NCBI GenBank assembly: GCA_018223375.1 | Contig: JAGTTS010000002.1 | Location: 538,406 to 602,405, forward strand | Direction of reading: 5' to 3' | From: Clostridiaceae bacterium Marseille-Q3526 | GTDB lineage: Bacteria; Bacillota; Clostridia; Lachnospirales; Lachnospiraceae | DNA: 64,000 nucleotides | Part shown: positions 1-8,203 of the stretch, in pieces | Position numbering within the stretch: the stretch's first letter is position 1 | Layout of the letters: every line of letters starts with the position of its first letter | Position numbers and translations under genes: made by a program | The notes under the pieces: model-generated | What the model saw: only the letters and a program-made list of their open reading frames with translations | The model's database searches: none | What the model was told of the DNA's origin: nothing

Positions 1-27
1 TAATTTTACTTATGTATTGGCAAGTTT

Positions 28-33
28 TATAAT
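28..33 (+). promoter_or_regulatory. Probable -10 element upstream of the chromate transporter pair
   Basis: A TATAAT hexamer lies about 95 bases before the first chrA-like start. A weak TTACTT lies 16 bases upstream of it. A small hairpin with CATGCC/GGCATG arms follows near 80-100, inside the leader. The promoter is inferred from sequence only. Confidence 0.4.
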
Positions 34-127
34 AGCGTCAGCGCGTAAAGCCATCATTTTTCCTGTGCCTGCGGCGCGTCATGCCTGAAAAAGGCATGCT
101 GCAATACTGTGAAAGGAAGCACTGCTT

Positions 128-694
128 ATGAAAAAAACGACCTTCAGGCAGCTCGCCTGGCTGTTCTGCATTAACTTATTCATCAGCGCCTTTACCTTTG
201 GAGGAGGCTATGTGGTGATACCGATGATCCGTAAATACTTTGTCCAGAAAAAGCATTTTCTCACGGAGGAGGTCATGGAGCTGGCCGCTATTTCCCAGTC
301 CTCGCCCGGTGCGATTGCCGTCAATCTCTCGTCTCTGGCAGGATACAAAACGGCTGGATTGCCCGGCGCTGTTGTCAACTGCATCGCCTCCGTCCTGCCC
401 GCCCTGATTATCCTGTCTGTGATTTCCGCCTGGTATGAGTCTTTCTCGCAAAATGTTCTGGTAAATGCTGTTTTAAAGGGCATGGAAGCCGGAGCAGCGG
501 CCCTGATCGCAGATTTAATTCTCGATATGGTTCAGGTAATCAAAAACGAGAAAAGCCGCCTTTTAACAGCGATGGTCCCGGCTGCCTTTGCTGCCAGCTT
601 TTTTCTGAATCTCAATGTGGCCCTGATCCTCCTTGCCTGCTGCTGTATCTGCGTCGGTGAAGTGTGGTATACAAATAGAAAGGGAGGATGTTAA
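128..694 (+). CDS. chrA: Chromate transporter, ChrA family half-protein (first subunit)
   Basis: A 188-residue membrane protein of the short-chain CHR family, in which two half-size proteins from adjacent genes are thought to form one transporter. The family signature FTFGGGYVVIPMI is near residue 23, and SPGAIAVNLSSLAGY near residue 59. Several hydrophobic segments follow. The start has GAAAGGAAG upstream. The next gene, a paralogous half, begins 4 bases after this stop, so the two are co-transcribed. Family members are known for chromate efflux, but clostridial homologues have mostly untested substrates, so anion export is the safest reading. Confidence 0.85.
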   Translation: MKKTTFRQLAWLFCINLFISAFTFGGGYVVIPMIRKYFVQKKHFLTEEVMELAAISQSSPGAIAVNLSSLAGYKTAGLPGAVVNCIASVLPALIILSVISAWYESFSQNVLVNAVLKGMEAGAAALIADLILDMVQVIKNEKSRLLTAMVPAAFAASFFLNLNVALILLACCCICVGEVWYTNRKGGC

Positions 695-698
695 AAGC

Positions 699-1292
699 AT
701 GACTGTTATATTTGAACTGCTGCTGGAATTTCTGCAGATTGGCCTGTTCAGCATCGGCGGCGGTTACGCCGTTATTCCGCTGATTAAAGAGCACGCGGTC
801 GATTTGAAGGGATGGCTGTCCATTCAGGAATTTACAGATATTATCACGATTTCCCAGATGACGCCTGGACCGCTGGCCGTGAACACTTCTACCTTCGTAG
901 GCCTGCAGACAGGCGGCCTGGCAGGAGCTGCCGCCGCTACGCTGGGATGCGTATTCTCCGGCTTTGTGATTTCTCTGATTCTATGCAGATGCTTTGAAAG
1001 GTACCGGCAGTCTGCCTATGGCCAGCAGATTCTGAAGGGCCTGAAGGCCGCTTCCATTGGCCTGATCCTCTCCGCCGCTATGACTATTTTCGTCATTGCC
1101 TTTGCATCCAATGGCTCAGAGCTGGCAGAAAGCACAGATCCCATTAAAAAACTTGCCGAAACGGCAGCCAATCTGAACTGGGCTGCCGTGGCTGTTTTTG
1201 CTGCGGCTCTGATTCTGATACGAAAAGTCCGTCTGAATCCTGTTCTCGTCCTGGCACTGTGCGGAATTGCCGGAGGAATCGCCTACCTATAG
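699..1292 (+). CDS. chrA: Chromate transporter, ChrA family half-protein (second subunit)
   Basis: A 197-residue partner of the preceding gene, with the same motifs: FSIGGGYAVIPLI near residue 17 and MTPGPLAVNTSTFVG further on. The chosen ATG has AGGGAGG about 11 bases upstream, overlapping the end of the previous gene. An upstream in-frame ATG would sit inside that gene and has no better ribosome site. The pair resembles the SC-CHR two-gene arrangement. Substrate is inferred from family only. Confidence 0.85.
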   Translation: MTVIFELLLEFLQIGLFSIGGGYAVIPLIKEHAVDLKGWLSIQEFTDIITISQMTPGPLAVNTSTFVGLQTGGLAGAAAATLGCVFSGFVISLILCRCFERYRQSAYGQQILKGLKAASIGLILSAAMTIFVIAFASNGSELAESTDPIKKLAETAANLNWAAVAVFAAALILIRKVRLNPVLVLALCGIAGGIAYL

Positions 1293-1411
1293 CAATGATT
1301 TCATCTGTCTCACGGCAATACTTTTTAAAAATATATCCGCTCCATGAACAGTGAACGTGCCGTCGAACATATGATAGGATTGTAAACCAATCAGGAAAGG
1401 GCAAAGAAACT

Positions 1412-1942
1412 ATGAATTGCTATGATCAGCAGTATTCCGGCGTGAAGGAAAAAGAACCTCTTTCTTCCCACTCTGTACGCAGTCAGATCGGAAATTCCTC
1501 TGCCAGGGACTGGCGGAACGCTAATGTCATGCCAGTCAGAGACAGCGTTTCCGGTCAGGAGTATCAAAATCAGAAGGAGACTGTTGTAGAACGCCAGGCC
1601 TTGTATGGGCAATATGGAGAATGGGGATGGAGCTGCCCGAATCCAGGCTGCTCCCCTTCGTGGCAGAATCCAGCCGCGGATCCGGGCCAGACGGCCGCTC
1701 CCGGACGCCAGACAGCAGCGGAACCTGGTCCTGGACCTGTCCTCAGGCCAGAGCCAGGAAACAATACAGACGAAAATCCTCCTGTTTCCGGATGTCCGGT
1801 TGACTTTTCTAACTACCCTGTGGGCATGGCCTATGTTCCTATGCAGCGGTGGGGAAAAACTTATGATTTAGACGCCGGATTTTCCAGAGGAACCATTTTC
1901 CCGGATCTGGATCTTCCATTCTTAGCAGGGAGGTGTATCTGA
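1412..1942 (+). CDS. cotJA: Spore coat associated protein CotJA with a long N-terminal extension
   Basis: The C-terminal third carries the CotJA core: VDFSNYPVGMAYVPMQRWGK, then FSRGTIFPDLDLPFLAGRC. The first gene of cotJABC, its product is needed for CotJC assembly into the coat in Bacillus. Family members as I know them are about 60-85 residues; this one is 176. Residues 1 to about 120 are a low-complexity, Pro/Gly/Gln-rich extension with several Cys. The stop TGA overlaps the ATG of cotJB by one base, so translation is coupled. AGGAAAGG lies upstream of the start. A CATATGAT stretch near 1368 could be a sigma-E type -10, which is not proven. Confidence 0.85.
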   Translation: MNCYDQQYSGVKEKEPLSSHSVRSQIGNSSARDWRNANVMPVRDSVSGQEYQNQKETVVERQALYGQYGEWGWSCPNPGCSPSWQNPAADPGQTAAPGRQTAAEPGPGPVLRPEPGNNTDENPPVSGCPVDFSNYPVGMAYVPMQRWGKTYDLDAGFSRGTIFPDLDLPFLAGRCI

Positions 1943-2241
1943 TGTTTGGAACAATGACAAATAATGGAAGCAGAAATTCTTCTGCAGCTCCTGCGGAAAA
2001 AGAAGCGCTTATGCGCCAGATTGATCAGGCCAGCTTCGCAATGGATGACGTTCTCCTCTACCTGGATACTCATCCGACGGATCAGGAGGCATTAAATTAC
2101 TATCATCATGCTGCCGGACTTCGCAGGGAAGCGATGGAGGCCTGGCAGACACAGTATGGTCCTCTTCTGGTTGACTCTGTCAAAAATATGGACCGCTGGA
2201 CCTGGATGACAGAAAAGTGGCCATGGGAAGGGGAGGTGTAG
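1942..2241 (+). CDS. cotJB: Spore coat protein CotJB
   Basis: A 99-residue protein ending in the typical CotJB pattern: FAMDDVLLYLDTHPTDQEAL, a central RREAMEAWQTQYGPLL, and a Trp-rich tail with WTWMTEKWPWEGEV. The ATG used here overlaps the cotJA stop, and GGGAGG lies about 8 bases upstream. An ATG-like start three codons earlier would lie inside cotJA with a poorer ribosome site. It is the second gene of the cotJABC operon; the partner proteins form a coat subcomplex in Bacillus. Confidence 0.9.
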   Translation: MFGTMTNNGSRNSSAAPAEKEALMRQIDQASFAMDDVLLYLDTHPTDQEALNYYHHAAGLRREAMEAWQTQYGPLLVDSVKNMDRWTWMTEKWPWEGEV

Positions 2242-2244
2242 CTT

Positions 2245-2847
2245 ATGTGGAGATATGAAAAACGGCTTCAGTACCCAGTAAAAATCACTCAGCCAAACCC
2301 AAAGATTGCACAGTTTATTATGAGTCAGTATGGCGGGCCTGACGGCGAAATCGGCGCTTCCATGCGCTATCTTTCCCAGCGTTACACCATGCCCTACGCA
2401 GAGGGAAAGGGACTTCTGACCGATATTGGCACAGAAGAGCTGGCCCATATGGAGATTGTGGCTGCTATTGTCTGTCAGCTTACAAAAAATCTGACTCCGG
2501 ATCAGATCGAGGAGTCTGGCTTCGGCCCCTACTACATCGATCATACCACAGGAATCTGGCCGCAGGCAGCCGGAGGTGTCCCCTTTAACGCCTGCGAATT
2601 CCAGGTAAAAGGCGACGCCATCACAGATTTAACGGAGGATCTTGCTGCGGAACAGAAAGCACGCTCTACCTATGACAACATCCTCCGTGTTGTAAAGGAC
2701 CCTGACGTCTGCGATCCGATTCGATACTTACGGGAACGCGAAATCGTCCACTACCAAAGATTCGGCGAAGCCTTAAGAAATCTGCAGGATCATCTGGACA
2801 GGAAAAATTTTTATGCCTTTAATCCTGAATTTGATCGTGTGAAATAG
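2245..2847 (+). CDS. cotJC: Spore coat protein CotJC, manganese-catalase-like
   Basis: A 200-residue member of the Mn-catalase (ferritin-like) family. The N-terminal MWRYEKRLQYPV and the metal-ligand segment DIGTEELAHMEIVAAIV are clear, and a second EREIVHYQRFGEAL gives the other Glu/His ligands. It starts 3 bases after cotJB with GGGGAGG upstream. In Bacillus CotJC is an inner-coat component, and the fold suggests peroxide detoxification in the spore. It ends the operon and is followed by a terminator hairpin. Confidence 0.93.
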   Translation: MWRYEKRLQYPVKITQPNPKIAQFIMSQYGGPDGEIGASMRYLSQRYTMPYAEGKGLLTDIGTEELAHMEIVAAIVCQLTKNLTPDQIEESGFGPYYIDHTTGIWPQAAGGVPFNACEFQVKGDAITDLTEDLAAEQKARSTYDNILRVVKDPDVCDPIRYLREREIVHYQRFGEALRNLQDHLDRKNFYAFNPEFDRVK

Positions 2848-2909
2848 CCGGATCGCTCCCGCCTTATAAAAATCCCTGAAATCTCTCGTTTGCAGCTGTA
2901 ACGAGTACG

Positions 2910-2956
2910 AAAAAGAAAGCTTTTCTGGCTGAATTCAGAAAAACTTTCTTTTTCTT
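2910..2956 (+). terminator. Terminator of cotJABC
   Basis: AAAAAGAAAG and CTTTCTTTTTC arms with an inner CTG/CAG pairing form a hairpin ending in a T-rich run. It lies about 65 bases after the cotJC stop. Confidence 0.7.
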
Positions 2957-2989
2957 CAGGGCTTCTCTCCCTCTTTCTTCACTCTTCTT

Positions 2990-3235
2990 TTATTTTTCCA
3001 GCAGCTCTTCTGCCGAATGATTCAGAATATCCGCCAGCTTTTCTACTGTCTCTCTGTCTGGTCCCTCCAGTACAATTTCCTTTCCCTCACGATACAGGTC
3101 CGCAAACATGCTGATCTGACGGACAGGCCCAATAAATCCTGACCTGGCTTCTTCTGCCGTATGGACACTGCAGCACTGGGTTCTGCACGACCAGGTTCCA
3201 TTCTCCAATTGAACAATGGCATCTGTTTGAAACAT
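2990..3235 (-). CDS. Small conserved-looking protein of unknown function with a CxxxCC motif
   Basis: An 81-residue soluble protein not recognised. The ATG at 3235 was chosen because ACAGGAGGAATT stands directly before it; a longer frame exists but lacks such a site. Visible features are WSCRTQCCSVHT near residue 15 and an acidic C-terminal helix (DRETVEKLADILNHSAEEL). Three Cys in a CxxxCC arrangement could bind metal or form disulphides. It is divergent from the Cys-rich gene at 3331, sharing a 95-base AT-rich intergenic region. Confidence 0.6.
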   Translation of the reverse strand: MFQTDAIVQLENGTWSCRTQCCSVHTAEEARSGFIGPVRQISMFADLYREGKEIVLEGPDRETVEKLADILNHSAEELLEK

Positions 3236-3330
3236 AATTCCTCCTGTAAAATCTCCGCATTTTTCGGAACCTATTGTCCCGATGTACATACCATATATTA
3301 TAAATAATAATTAATCAAGGAGATTTTTAT

Positions 3331-3615
3331 ATGTGTTGTTTTAGAAGATATAATAACTGTGGATGTCAGAGAAGATGCTGCCGGTGCTACACAACCTGCT
3401 ATGACGATGCCAATGCCTCTGGTTCCTGCTGTGGAAATACTGCATCTAACTCCTGCTGCTCCTCTGGAAACGCCAGCTATCGAAACGGTTACAACGACGG
3501 CTATGCCGCCGGCTGCCAGGCTGGCTATCAGAACGGCTATGAAGCCGGAATTGCAAACTGCATTATGCCTCTGAATGGAAACGGCTCCTCCACCGGATGC
3601 GGATGCAGCTCATAG
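3331..3615 (+). CDS. Small Cys/Gly/Tyr-rich protein, unknown function
   Basis: A 94-residue protein with 16 Cys, mostly in CC and CxC pairs (CCFRRYNNCGCQRRCCRC at the N-terminus and CGC near the C-terminus). A Gly-Tyr repeat, YRNGYNDGYAAGCQAGYQ, lies at about residues 50-67. There is no signal peptide or membrane segment. CAAGGAG precedes the start. It lies 0.5 kb after the spore-coat operon. The composition suggests a cross-linked structural protein or a metal binder, with a spore-surface role guessed from position alone. I do not recognise a named family. Confidence 0.7.
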   Translation: MCCFRRYNNCGCQRRCCRCYTTCYDDANASGSCCGNTASNSCCSSGNASYRNGYNDGYAAGCQAGYQNGYEAGIANCIMPLNGNGSSTGCGCSS

Positions 3616-3857
3616 CCCTTTGTCCAGGCGGCCGAGTCCTCCGGCATCCTTTCAGCCGCCAGGCAGAACCGCTGCAGGAATCTATCCTGCGGCGGCTTCC
3701 GCCGTCTCTGTGAGCCCAATCCTATTCATAAATTACTTACGTTCTGTTCAAATATTGTTTACAATTTCTCCAAATTCGGTACACAAACTCTGTCTATACT
3801 AATAACCATAGAAACCAAATACTTCTCGAGAGAGACAGTAATATTTTTTTCATAATA

Positions 3858-3890
3858 AGCCGGGCAGATATCTGTCCGGCTCCTCCTCTT
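3858..3890 (+). terminator. Probable terminator hairpin
   Basis: Inverted repeat with AGCCGG/CCGGCT outer arms and CAGATATCTG inner palindrome, followed by a CT-rich then TTTT stretch. It is 240 bases after the Cys-rich gene stop, so the assignment to that gene is tentative. Confidence 0.5.
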
Positions 3891-4023
3891 TTACCGCTCT
3901 TTTTCTTGTTATGACCCTATTGTTTTCCGTCTTTTCTTTACTTTTTGTTAATCTTATCTCTTTTATTTTTATTCTATCTTAATTTTATCGTTATCTTATC
4001 TTTATTTTGTCCTGCCCTTTTGC

Positions 4024-4029
4024 TATAAT
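4024..4029 (+). promoter_or_regulatory. Extended -10 of the trkA-trkH promoter
   Basis: TATAAT preceded by TGC, a typical extended -10 site. No good -35 hexamer lies at 16-18 bases. It is about 110 bases before the trkA start. Confidence 0.5.
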
Positions 4030-4138
4030 AGCCATAAGATCCGTCTCAGGAGCGCTCTGTCTGGCAAATCAGTCATTTCAGGCGCCCTGTGGATATTAAA
4101 GTACAGAAGCTAAACTGTCGGAATGGAGTAACTGTTTT

Positions 4139-5497
4139 ATGAAAATTATTATTATTGGCTGCGGAAAGGTTGGGCGCGCCCTGACAGAGCAGCTGGTTTC
4201 TGAAAACCATAACATCACTGTTATTGACACGAATCCCAAAAAGATTCAGACTATTACAGAGGATTTAGACGTAATGGGAATCAGCGGAAATGGAGCAGGC
4301 ATCACAACTCTTTTGGAAGCTGGGATTGCGCAGGCTGACATTCTTATTTCTGTCACCGGTTCCGATGAACTGAATCTGCTCTGCTGTCTGATTGCCAGAA
4401 AGGCTGGACACTGCCAGACTGTCGCCAGAGTCAGAAATCCCATGTACAGCCAGGAGATTGATTTTATTAAAGCCCAAATGGGTGTTTCTATGATCATTAA
4501 TCCGGAGCTGACTACTGCCCGGGAAATTGAAAAGCTGCTGCGCTTCCCTGCCGCCAGCAAAATCGACACATTTGCAAACGGCAGAATTTATCTCGTAAAG
4601 CTGAAGGTAGACAGCCAGGTTCCCCTTGACGGCGTTCCGGTTATGGAACTCCCCTCTCGATCCGGCAGCGACGTTCTCGTGTGCGCTGTGGAGCGGAATG
4701 ATACGGTTTATATTCCCGATGGAAATTTCATCCTGCGCAAAGATGACGCTATTTCATTTGTAGCCTCAAAAGAGCAGGTACACCGCTTTTTTAAGCATTT
4801 TTCCCTTCCTGTCAAGCCAATACAATCTGTAATGATTGTCGGAGGCGGAACGATCGGCTATTACCTGGCTAAACAGCTTCTCAAAAACGGCGTCCGGGTA
4901 AGGATTGTGGAAAACAGCCTGGAGCGCTGCGAGGCCCTCAGCAGCCTGCTGCCGGGAGCGACCATTATCCATGGAGACGGCACGGACCGCCATCTTCTGA
5001 TGGAAGAAGGGCTTGGACGGGCGGAGGCATTCGTCACCCTGACGAATCTGGATGAAGAAAATATTCTTCTGGCTCTCTTTGCCAAAAAAAATTCAAAAGC
5101 AAAGCTTATTTCCAAGGTCAATCGTCTGGCCTTTGACGATATCATTGAAGGTCTGGACATCGGCAGCGTCATCTATCCTAAATATTTGACAACAGACTAC
5201 ATTATCCAGCATGTCCGCAGTATGCGCCATTCTGCCGTCAATACGATTGAAACCCTGTACCGCCTGCTGGACAACCGGGTGGAAGCTCTGGAATTTTCTA
5301 TTTTGGATACCTGCCCAGTGACTGATATCCCCCTTTCCGAGCTTAAAATACGGCCCGGCCACCTGATCTGCTGCATCCGCAGGGGGGAACAGGTGCTGAT
5401 TCCAAGAGGCCACGATTCCATTCAGGTAGGCGATTCTGTCATTGTAGTCACGCTGGAGCGGGGACAGCAGAATATCCTGGATATTCTGGAACACTAG
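4139..5497 (+). CDS. trkA: Trk potassium uptake regulatory subunit TrkA
   Basis: A 452-residue cytoplasmic NAD-binding gating subunit with two RCK units. The first Rossmann motif is IIIGCGKVGRALTEQL at the N-terminus and the second is MIVGGGTIGYYLAKQL near residue 231. Each is followed by a TrkA-C type domain (residues about 135-220 and 370-452). Length matches the classical two-copy TrkA. It sits 12 bases before trkH, its membrane partner. TGGAG before the ATG serves as ribosome site. Regulation may involve the long leader. Function is well supported by context. Confidence 0.95.
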   Translation: MKIIIIGCGKVGRALTEQLVSENHNITVIDTNPKKIQTITEDLDVMGISGNGAGITTLLEAGIAQADILISVTGSDELNLLCCLIARKAGHCQTVARVRNPMYSQEIDFIKAQMGVSMIINPELTTAREIEKLLRFPAASKIDTFANGRIYLVKLKVDSQVPLDGVPVMELPSRSGSDVLVCAVERNDTVYIPDGNFILRKDDAISFVASKEQVHRFFKHFSLPVKPIQSVMIVGGGTIGYYLAKQLLKNGVRVRIVENSLERCEALSSLLPGATIIHGDGTDRHLLMEEGLGRAEAFVTLTNLDEENILLALFAKKNSKAKLISKVNRLAFDDIIEGLDIGSVIYPKYLTTDYIIQHVRSMRHSAVNTIETLYRLLDNRVEALEFSILDTCPVTDIPLSELKIRPGHLICCIRRGEQVLIPRGHDSIQVGDSVIVVTLERGQQNILDILEH

Positions 5498-5509
5498 GGA
5501 GGTAGAGCT

Positions 5510-6949
5510 GTGAATTATGCAATGATCGCCTATGTAATCGGATGGATTTTGAATTGTGAAGGCTTCCTGATGCTGCTTCCCTGCCTAACGGCTGTCATCT
5601 ATCAGGAAACTGCCGGTTTTTCCTTTGCCGCAGCTATGGCGCTCTGCTTTCTGTTCGGCGTTCCCCTGACAGTGAGAAAGCCCAAAAACATGGTTTTTTA
5701 CACAAAAGAGGGGTTTGTTTCTGTTTCTCTCAGCTGGATTGTGCTGAGCGTTATGGGCTCTCTCCCTTTCCTGTTCAGCGGATCCATCACAAATCCGGTG
5801 GACGCTCTGTTTGAAACGGTTTCCGGGTTTACCACAACAGGAGCCAGCATTTTAAGCGATGTGGAAGCTCTGCCCCGCTGTATTTTATTTTGGAGAAGCT
5901 TTACGCACTGGATCGGAGGCATGGGCGTTCTTGTCTTTATTTTAAGCCTTCTGCCCCTGACAGGCGGCTACCATATGAATCTGATGAAGGCGGAAAGTCC
6001 AGGACCGTCTGTGGAAAAGCTGGTTCCGAAAATCCAGTCTACCGCTAAAATTTTATACTCCATTTATGTGGCTATGACAATCCTGGAGGTTTTGCTCCTG
6101 CTGGCTGGAAATATGCCGCTCTTTGATGCGCTGACTACTACCTTTGGAACGGCGGGAACCGGCGGCTTTGGCATTAAAAATGACAGTATGGCCAGCTATT
6201 CGCCCTATCTGCAGAATGTAGTAACTGTATTTATGATTCTGTTTGGAATCAACTTTAATTTTTACTTTCTGCTTCTGATGCGGAAACCGAAAAAGGCCAT
6301 GAAAAATGAGGAGGTGCGCTGCTACCTGGCTATTATTGCCATTACCATCTCCATCATTACCTTTAATATCCGGGGGCTGTATCCGTCCATCATGGAGGCG
6401 TTTCAGCAGGCGGCCTTCCAGGTAGGTTCTATCATTACTACTACCGGCTTTGCCACCACAGATTTTAACACCTGGCCCCAGGTTTCCCGGACGATTCTCG
6501 TCATGCTGATGTTTGTAGGCGCCTGCGCCGGAAGTACGGGAGGCGGAATTAAGGTATCCCGCTTCGTGATCCTTCTGAAAACGGTCAATAAAGAGCTCCA
6601 CCTGTTTCTTCATCCCAAGGGAGTACGCAAGATATCCATGGATGGAAAGGTTGTGGAACATGAGGTAGTCCGATCCATCAATGTATTTATGACTGCCTAT
6701 GTGCTTGTCTTCGCCTTTTCTATCCTGCTGGTAGGCTTTGACAACCATGATTTAATCACAAACTTTACTGCTGTGGCCGCTACGCTGAACAATATCGGCC
6801 CAGGCCTGGAATTAGTGGGACCGTCCCAAAACTTCGGCCTGTTTTCTGATCCTGCCAAATGTGTGCTGATTTTTGATATGCTGGCAGGAAGACTTGAACT
6901 GTTCCCGCTTCTTCTGCTCTTCGTAAAAGATACATGGAAGAGATTTTAG
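5510..6949 (+). CDS. trkH: Trk potassium uptake membrane subunit TrkH
   Basis: A 479-residue TrkH/KtrB family potassium-translocating protein with about ten hydrophobic segments. Selectivity-filter-like loops are visible: VSGFTTTGASIL, GTAGTGGFGI, ITTTGFATTDF and NNIGPGLELVG. GACAGSTGGGIKVSRF lies before the third cytoplasmic section. GTG is chosen as start because GGGAGGT lies 7 bases upstream and only 12 bases follow the trkA stop. An ATG four codons in is an alternative. It works with TrkA to import K+ using the proton or sodium gradient. Confidence 0.95.
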   Translation: MNYAMIAYVIGWILNCEGFLMLLPCLTAVIYQETAGFSFAAAMALCFLFGVPLTVRKPKNMVFYTKEGFVSVSLSWIVLSVMGSLPFLFSGSITNPVDALFETVSGFTTTGASILSDVEALPRCILFWRSFTHWIGGMGVLVFILSLLPLTGGYHMNLMKAESPGPSVEKLVPKIQSTAKILYSIYVAMTILEVLLLLAGNMPLFDALTTTFGTAGTGGFGIKNDSMASYSPYLQNVVTVFMILFGINFNFYFLLLMRKPKKAMKNEEVRCYLAIIAITISIITFNIRGLYPSIMEAFQQAAFQVGSIITTTGFATTDFNTWPQVSRTILVMLMFVGACAGSTGGGIKVSRFVILLKTVNKELHLFLHPKGVRKISMDGKVVEHEVVRSINVFMTAYVLVFAFSILLVGFDNHDLITNFTAVAATLNNIGPGLELVGPSQNFGLFSDPAKCVLIFDMLAGRLELFPLLLLFVKDTWKRF

Positions 6950-6966
6950 AAGCGCATAAAGCAAAT

Positions 6967-7018
6967 AGAGGAGCAGCTTTCCCGGCTCCGCTTAAAGCCG
7001 CAGGAAAACTGCTCCTCT
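6967..7018. terminator. Bidirectional terminator between trkH and the CBS gene
   Basis: AGAGGAGCAG and CTGCTCCTCT arms with a GC-rich loop. A T-rich stretch follows on the + strand and a shorter one on the - strand. It separates two convergent genes. Confidence 0.75.
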
Positions 7019-7026
7019 TCTCTTTA

Positions 7027-7452
7027 TCAGGCCTTTGCCTCTTTTTCTTTTTTCTTAAGCTGGCTGCTCAGGTATTTTATAATATCCTTTCTCGTAACGA
7101 TTCCGATAAAGTTTTTCTGATCGTCTAATACAGGAACAAAGTTCTGGTTCATGGCTTTATCCAGCAGATCCTCCATGTCGGAATCTGCAAACACCGGCTG
7201 ATTGTCAAGTCTTCTGGGAACCTCTGTCACCTGGACCCGATCCAGCCCCTTAAATGTAAAGTCATACTTATTCTTAATGCCCCAAAGCAAATCTCCCTCT
7301 GTAATGGTTCCCACATACCGTCCCTGGCGGCTGATAATCGGCATGGCCGCATACTTATAGCTCTCCATCTTCTCGAGAGCCTCATCCAGAGTATCGTCCT
7401 CATAGATTAAAGCCACATCGCTTTTAGGCGTTAAGAAAAATAAAATATTCAT
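7027..7452 (-). CDS. CBS-domain pair protein
   Basis: A 141-residue protein made of two CBS motifs and little else: AAMPIISRQGRYVGTITEGD in the first and FVPVLDDQKNFIGIVTRKD in the second. CBS pairs usually bind adenosine nucleotides and act as energy or ligand sensors. It ends in a Lys/Glu-rich tail (LKKKEKEAKA). GAAGGAGAG precedes the ATG. No partner enzyme is fused or adjacent, so its target is unknown. Free-standing CBS proteins of this size are common in clostridia. Confidence 0.88.
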   Translation of the reverse strand: MNILFFLTPKSDVALIYEDDTLDEALEKMESYKYAAMPIISRQGRYVGTITEGDLLWGIKNKYDFTFKGLDRVQVTEVPRRLDNQPVFADSDMEDLLDKAMNQNFVPVLDDQKNFIGIVTRKDIIKYLSSQLKKKEKEAKA

Positions 7453-7509
7453 TCTGTAATTCTCTCCTTCTTCCAGTTCTGCAGGACGCCTCCTGCATCA
7501 AAATATGCG

Positions 7510-8115
7510 CTAGTATCCCAGAGCCTCATTCACAAATACAATCTCCGCTTTCATGCCGCGGGTCGGGCGCTCTAAAATAACTGTGGCGCGGCAGATGCGG
7601 GCTTCGCTGCCGCAGTCAAAGCACTTCTCTCCCGTTTTGCTACAGGGAGTATCGGTCTTAAGCCTTTTGGCGTTCAGCGGGGCGGCCACATTTCTGGCCC
7701 TGGACAGGGCGGAACTCAAGTCCTTCTCTATCTTATTCTTCCCCACCACAAAGTAAACCTTTTCAGGCCCGTACAGAGTCTGGGCAACACGGTTTCCCGT
7801 CCCGTCAATATTCACCAGCTCTCCTGTCTCTGACACGCCGTTGGCGCTGGTTATGTAGATCTGCGCCTCTCTGGCCCTGGCAAGCGTCTGTGCTCCCGGC
7901 TCATTCCAGTGCCAGATCACCTCGTTTTCCTTTGAAAGAGCGTCGAAAAGGCCCATCTCCTGCAGGGTGACAGAACCGCCGAAGGCCACCTTCCGCCCTT
8001 TGATCTGAGCCTGAAGATAATTTACCGCCTGTTCCCTGGTCTCGAAAAAGGAGGTCTCAAATTCGTGCCTTTCAAAATTTTTCTTAAGAACTTCCTGGTT
8101 CATCCTGTCGTTCAC
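7510..8115 (-). CDS. LUD-domain (lactate utilization) protein
   Basis: A 201-residue LUD superfamily protein, related to LutC/YkgG. Motifs include VAFGGSVTLQEMGLFDAL, ITSANGVSETGELVNIDGTG and VYFVVGKNKI. A C-terminal four-Cys cluster (CSKTGEKCFDCGSEARIC) is typical of a stand-alone clostridial subgroup. LutAB partners are not adjacent, so a role in lactate oxidation is not established. GTG at 8115 is the longest start, with AGGAGG 14 bases upstream. An ATG four codons in is equally possible. Confidence 0.82.
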   Translation of the reverse strand: MNDRMNQEVLKKNFERHEFETSFFETREQAVNYLQAQIKGRKVAFGGSVTLQEMGLFDALSKENEVIWHWNEPGAQTLARAREAQIYITSANGVSETGELVNIDGTGNRVAQTLYGPEKVYFVVGKNKIEKDLSSALSRARNVAAPLNAKRLKTDTPCSKTGEKCFDCGSEARICRATVILERPTRGMKAEIVFVNEALGY

Positions 8116-8203
8116 GTCCCTTCTTTTATCCTCCTATGATCTTAACTTTTTCCAGGTAAGATGTCAACTGTAAAACAAAAGAAGGAGAGAATTTTTCCCG
8201 TTA

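Larger units (their letters stand above)
3616..4138 (+). other. 523-base intergenic region before trkA
   Basis: No supportable gene. It holds a perfect-arm hairpin at 3858-3881 (AGCCGG-CAGATATCTG-CCGGCT) followed by CCTCCTCTTTT, probably the terminator of the Cys-rich gene. A pyrimidine-rich block at about 3885-4020 on the + strand has repeated TTATCT/TTTTAT units. An extended -10 (TGCTATAAT, hexamer at 4024-4029) precedes a leader of about 105 bases before trkA. I could not match the leader to a known riboswitch. Confidence 0.6.

Noticed and set aside
4030..4138. ydaO-type c-di-AMP riboswitch before trkA
   Set aside because: The conserved blocks of that riboswitch were not found in the leader.
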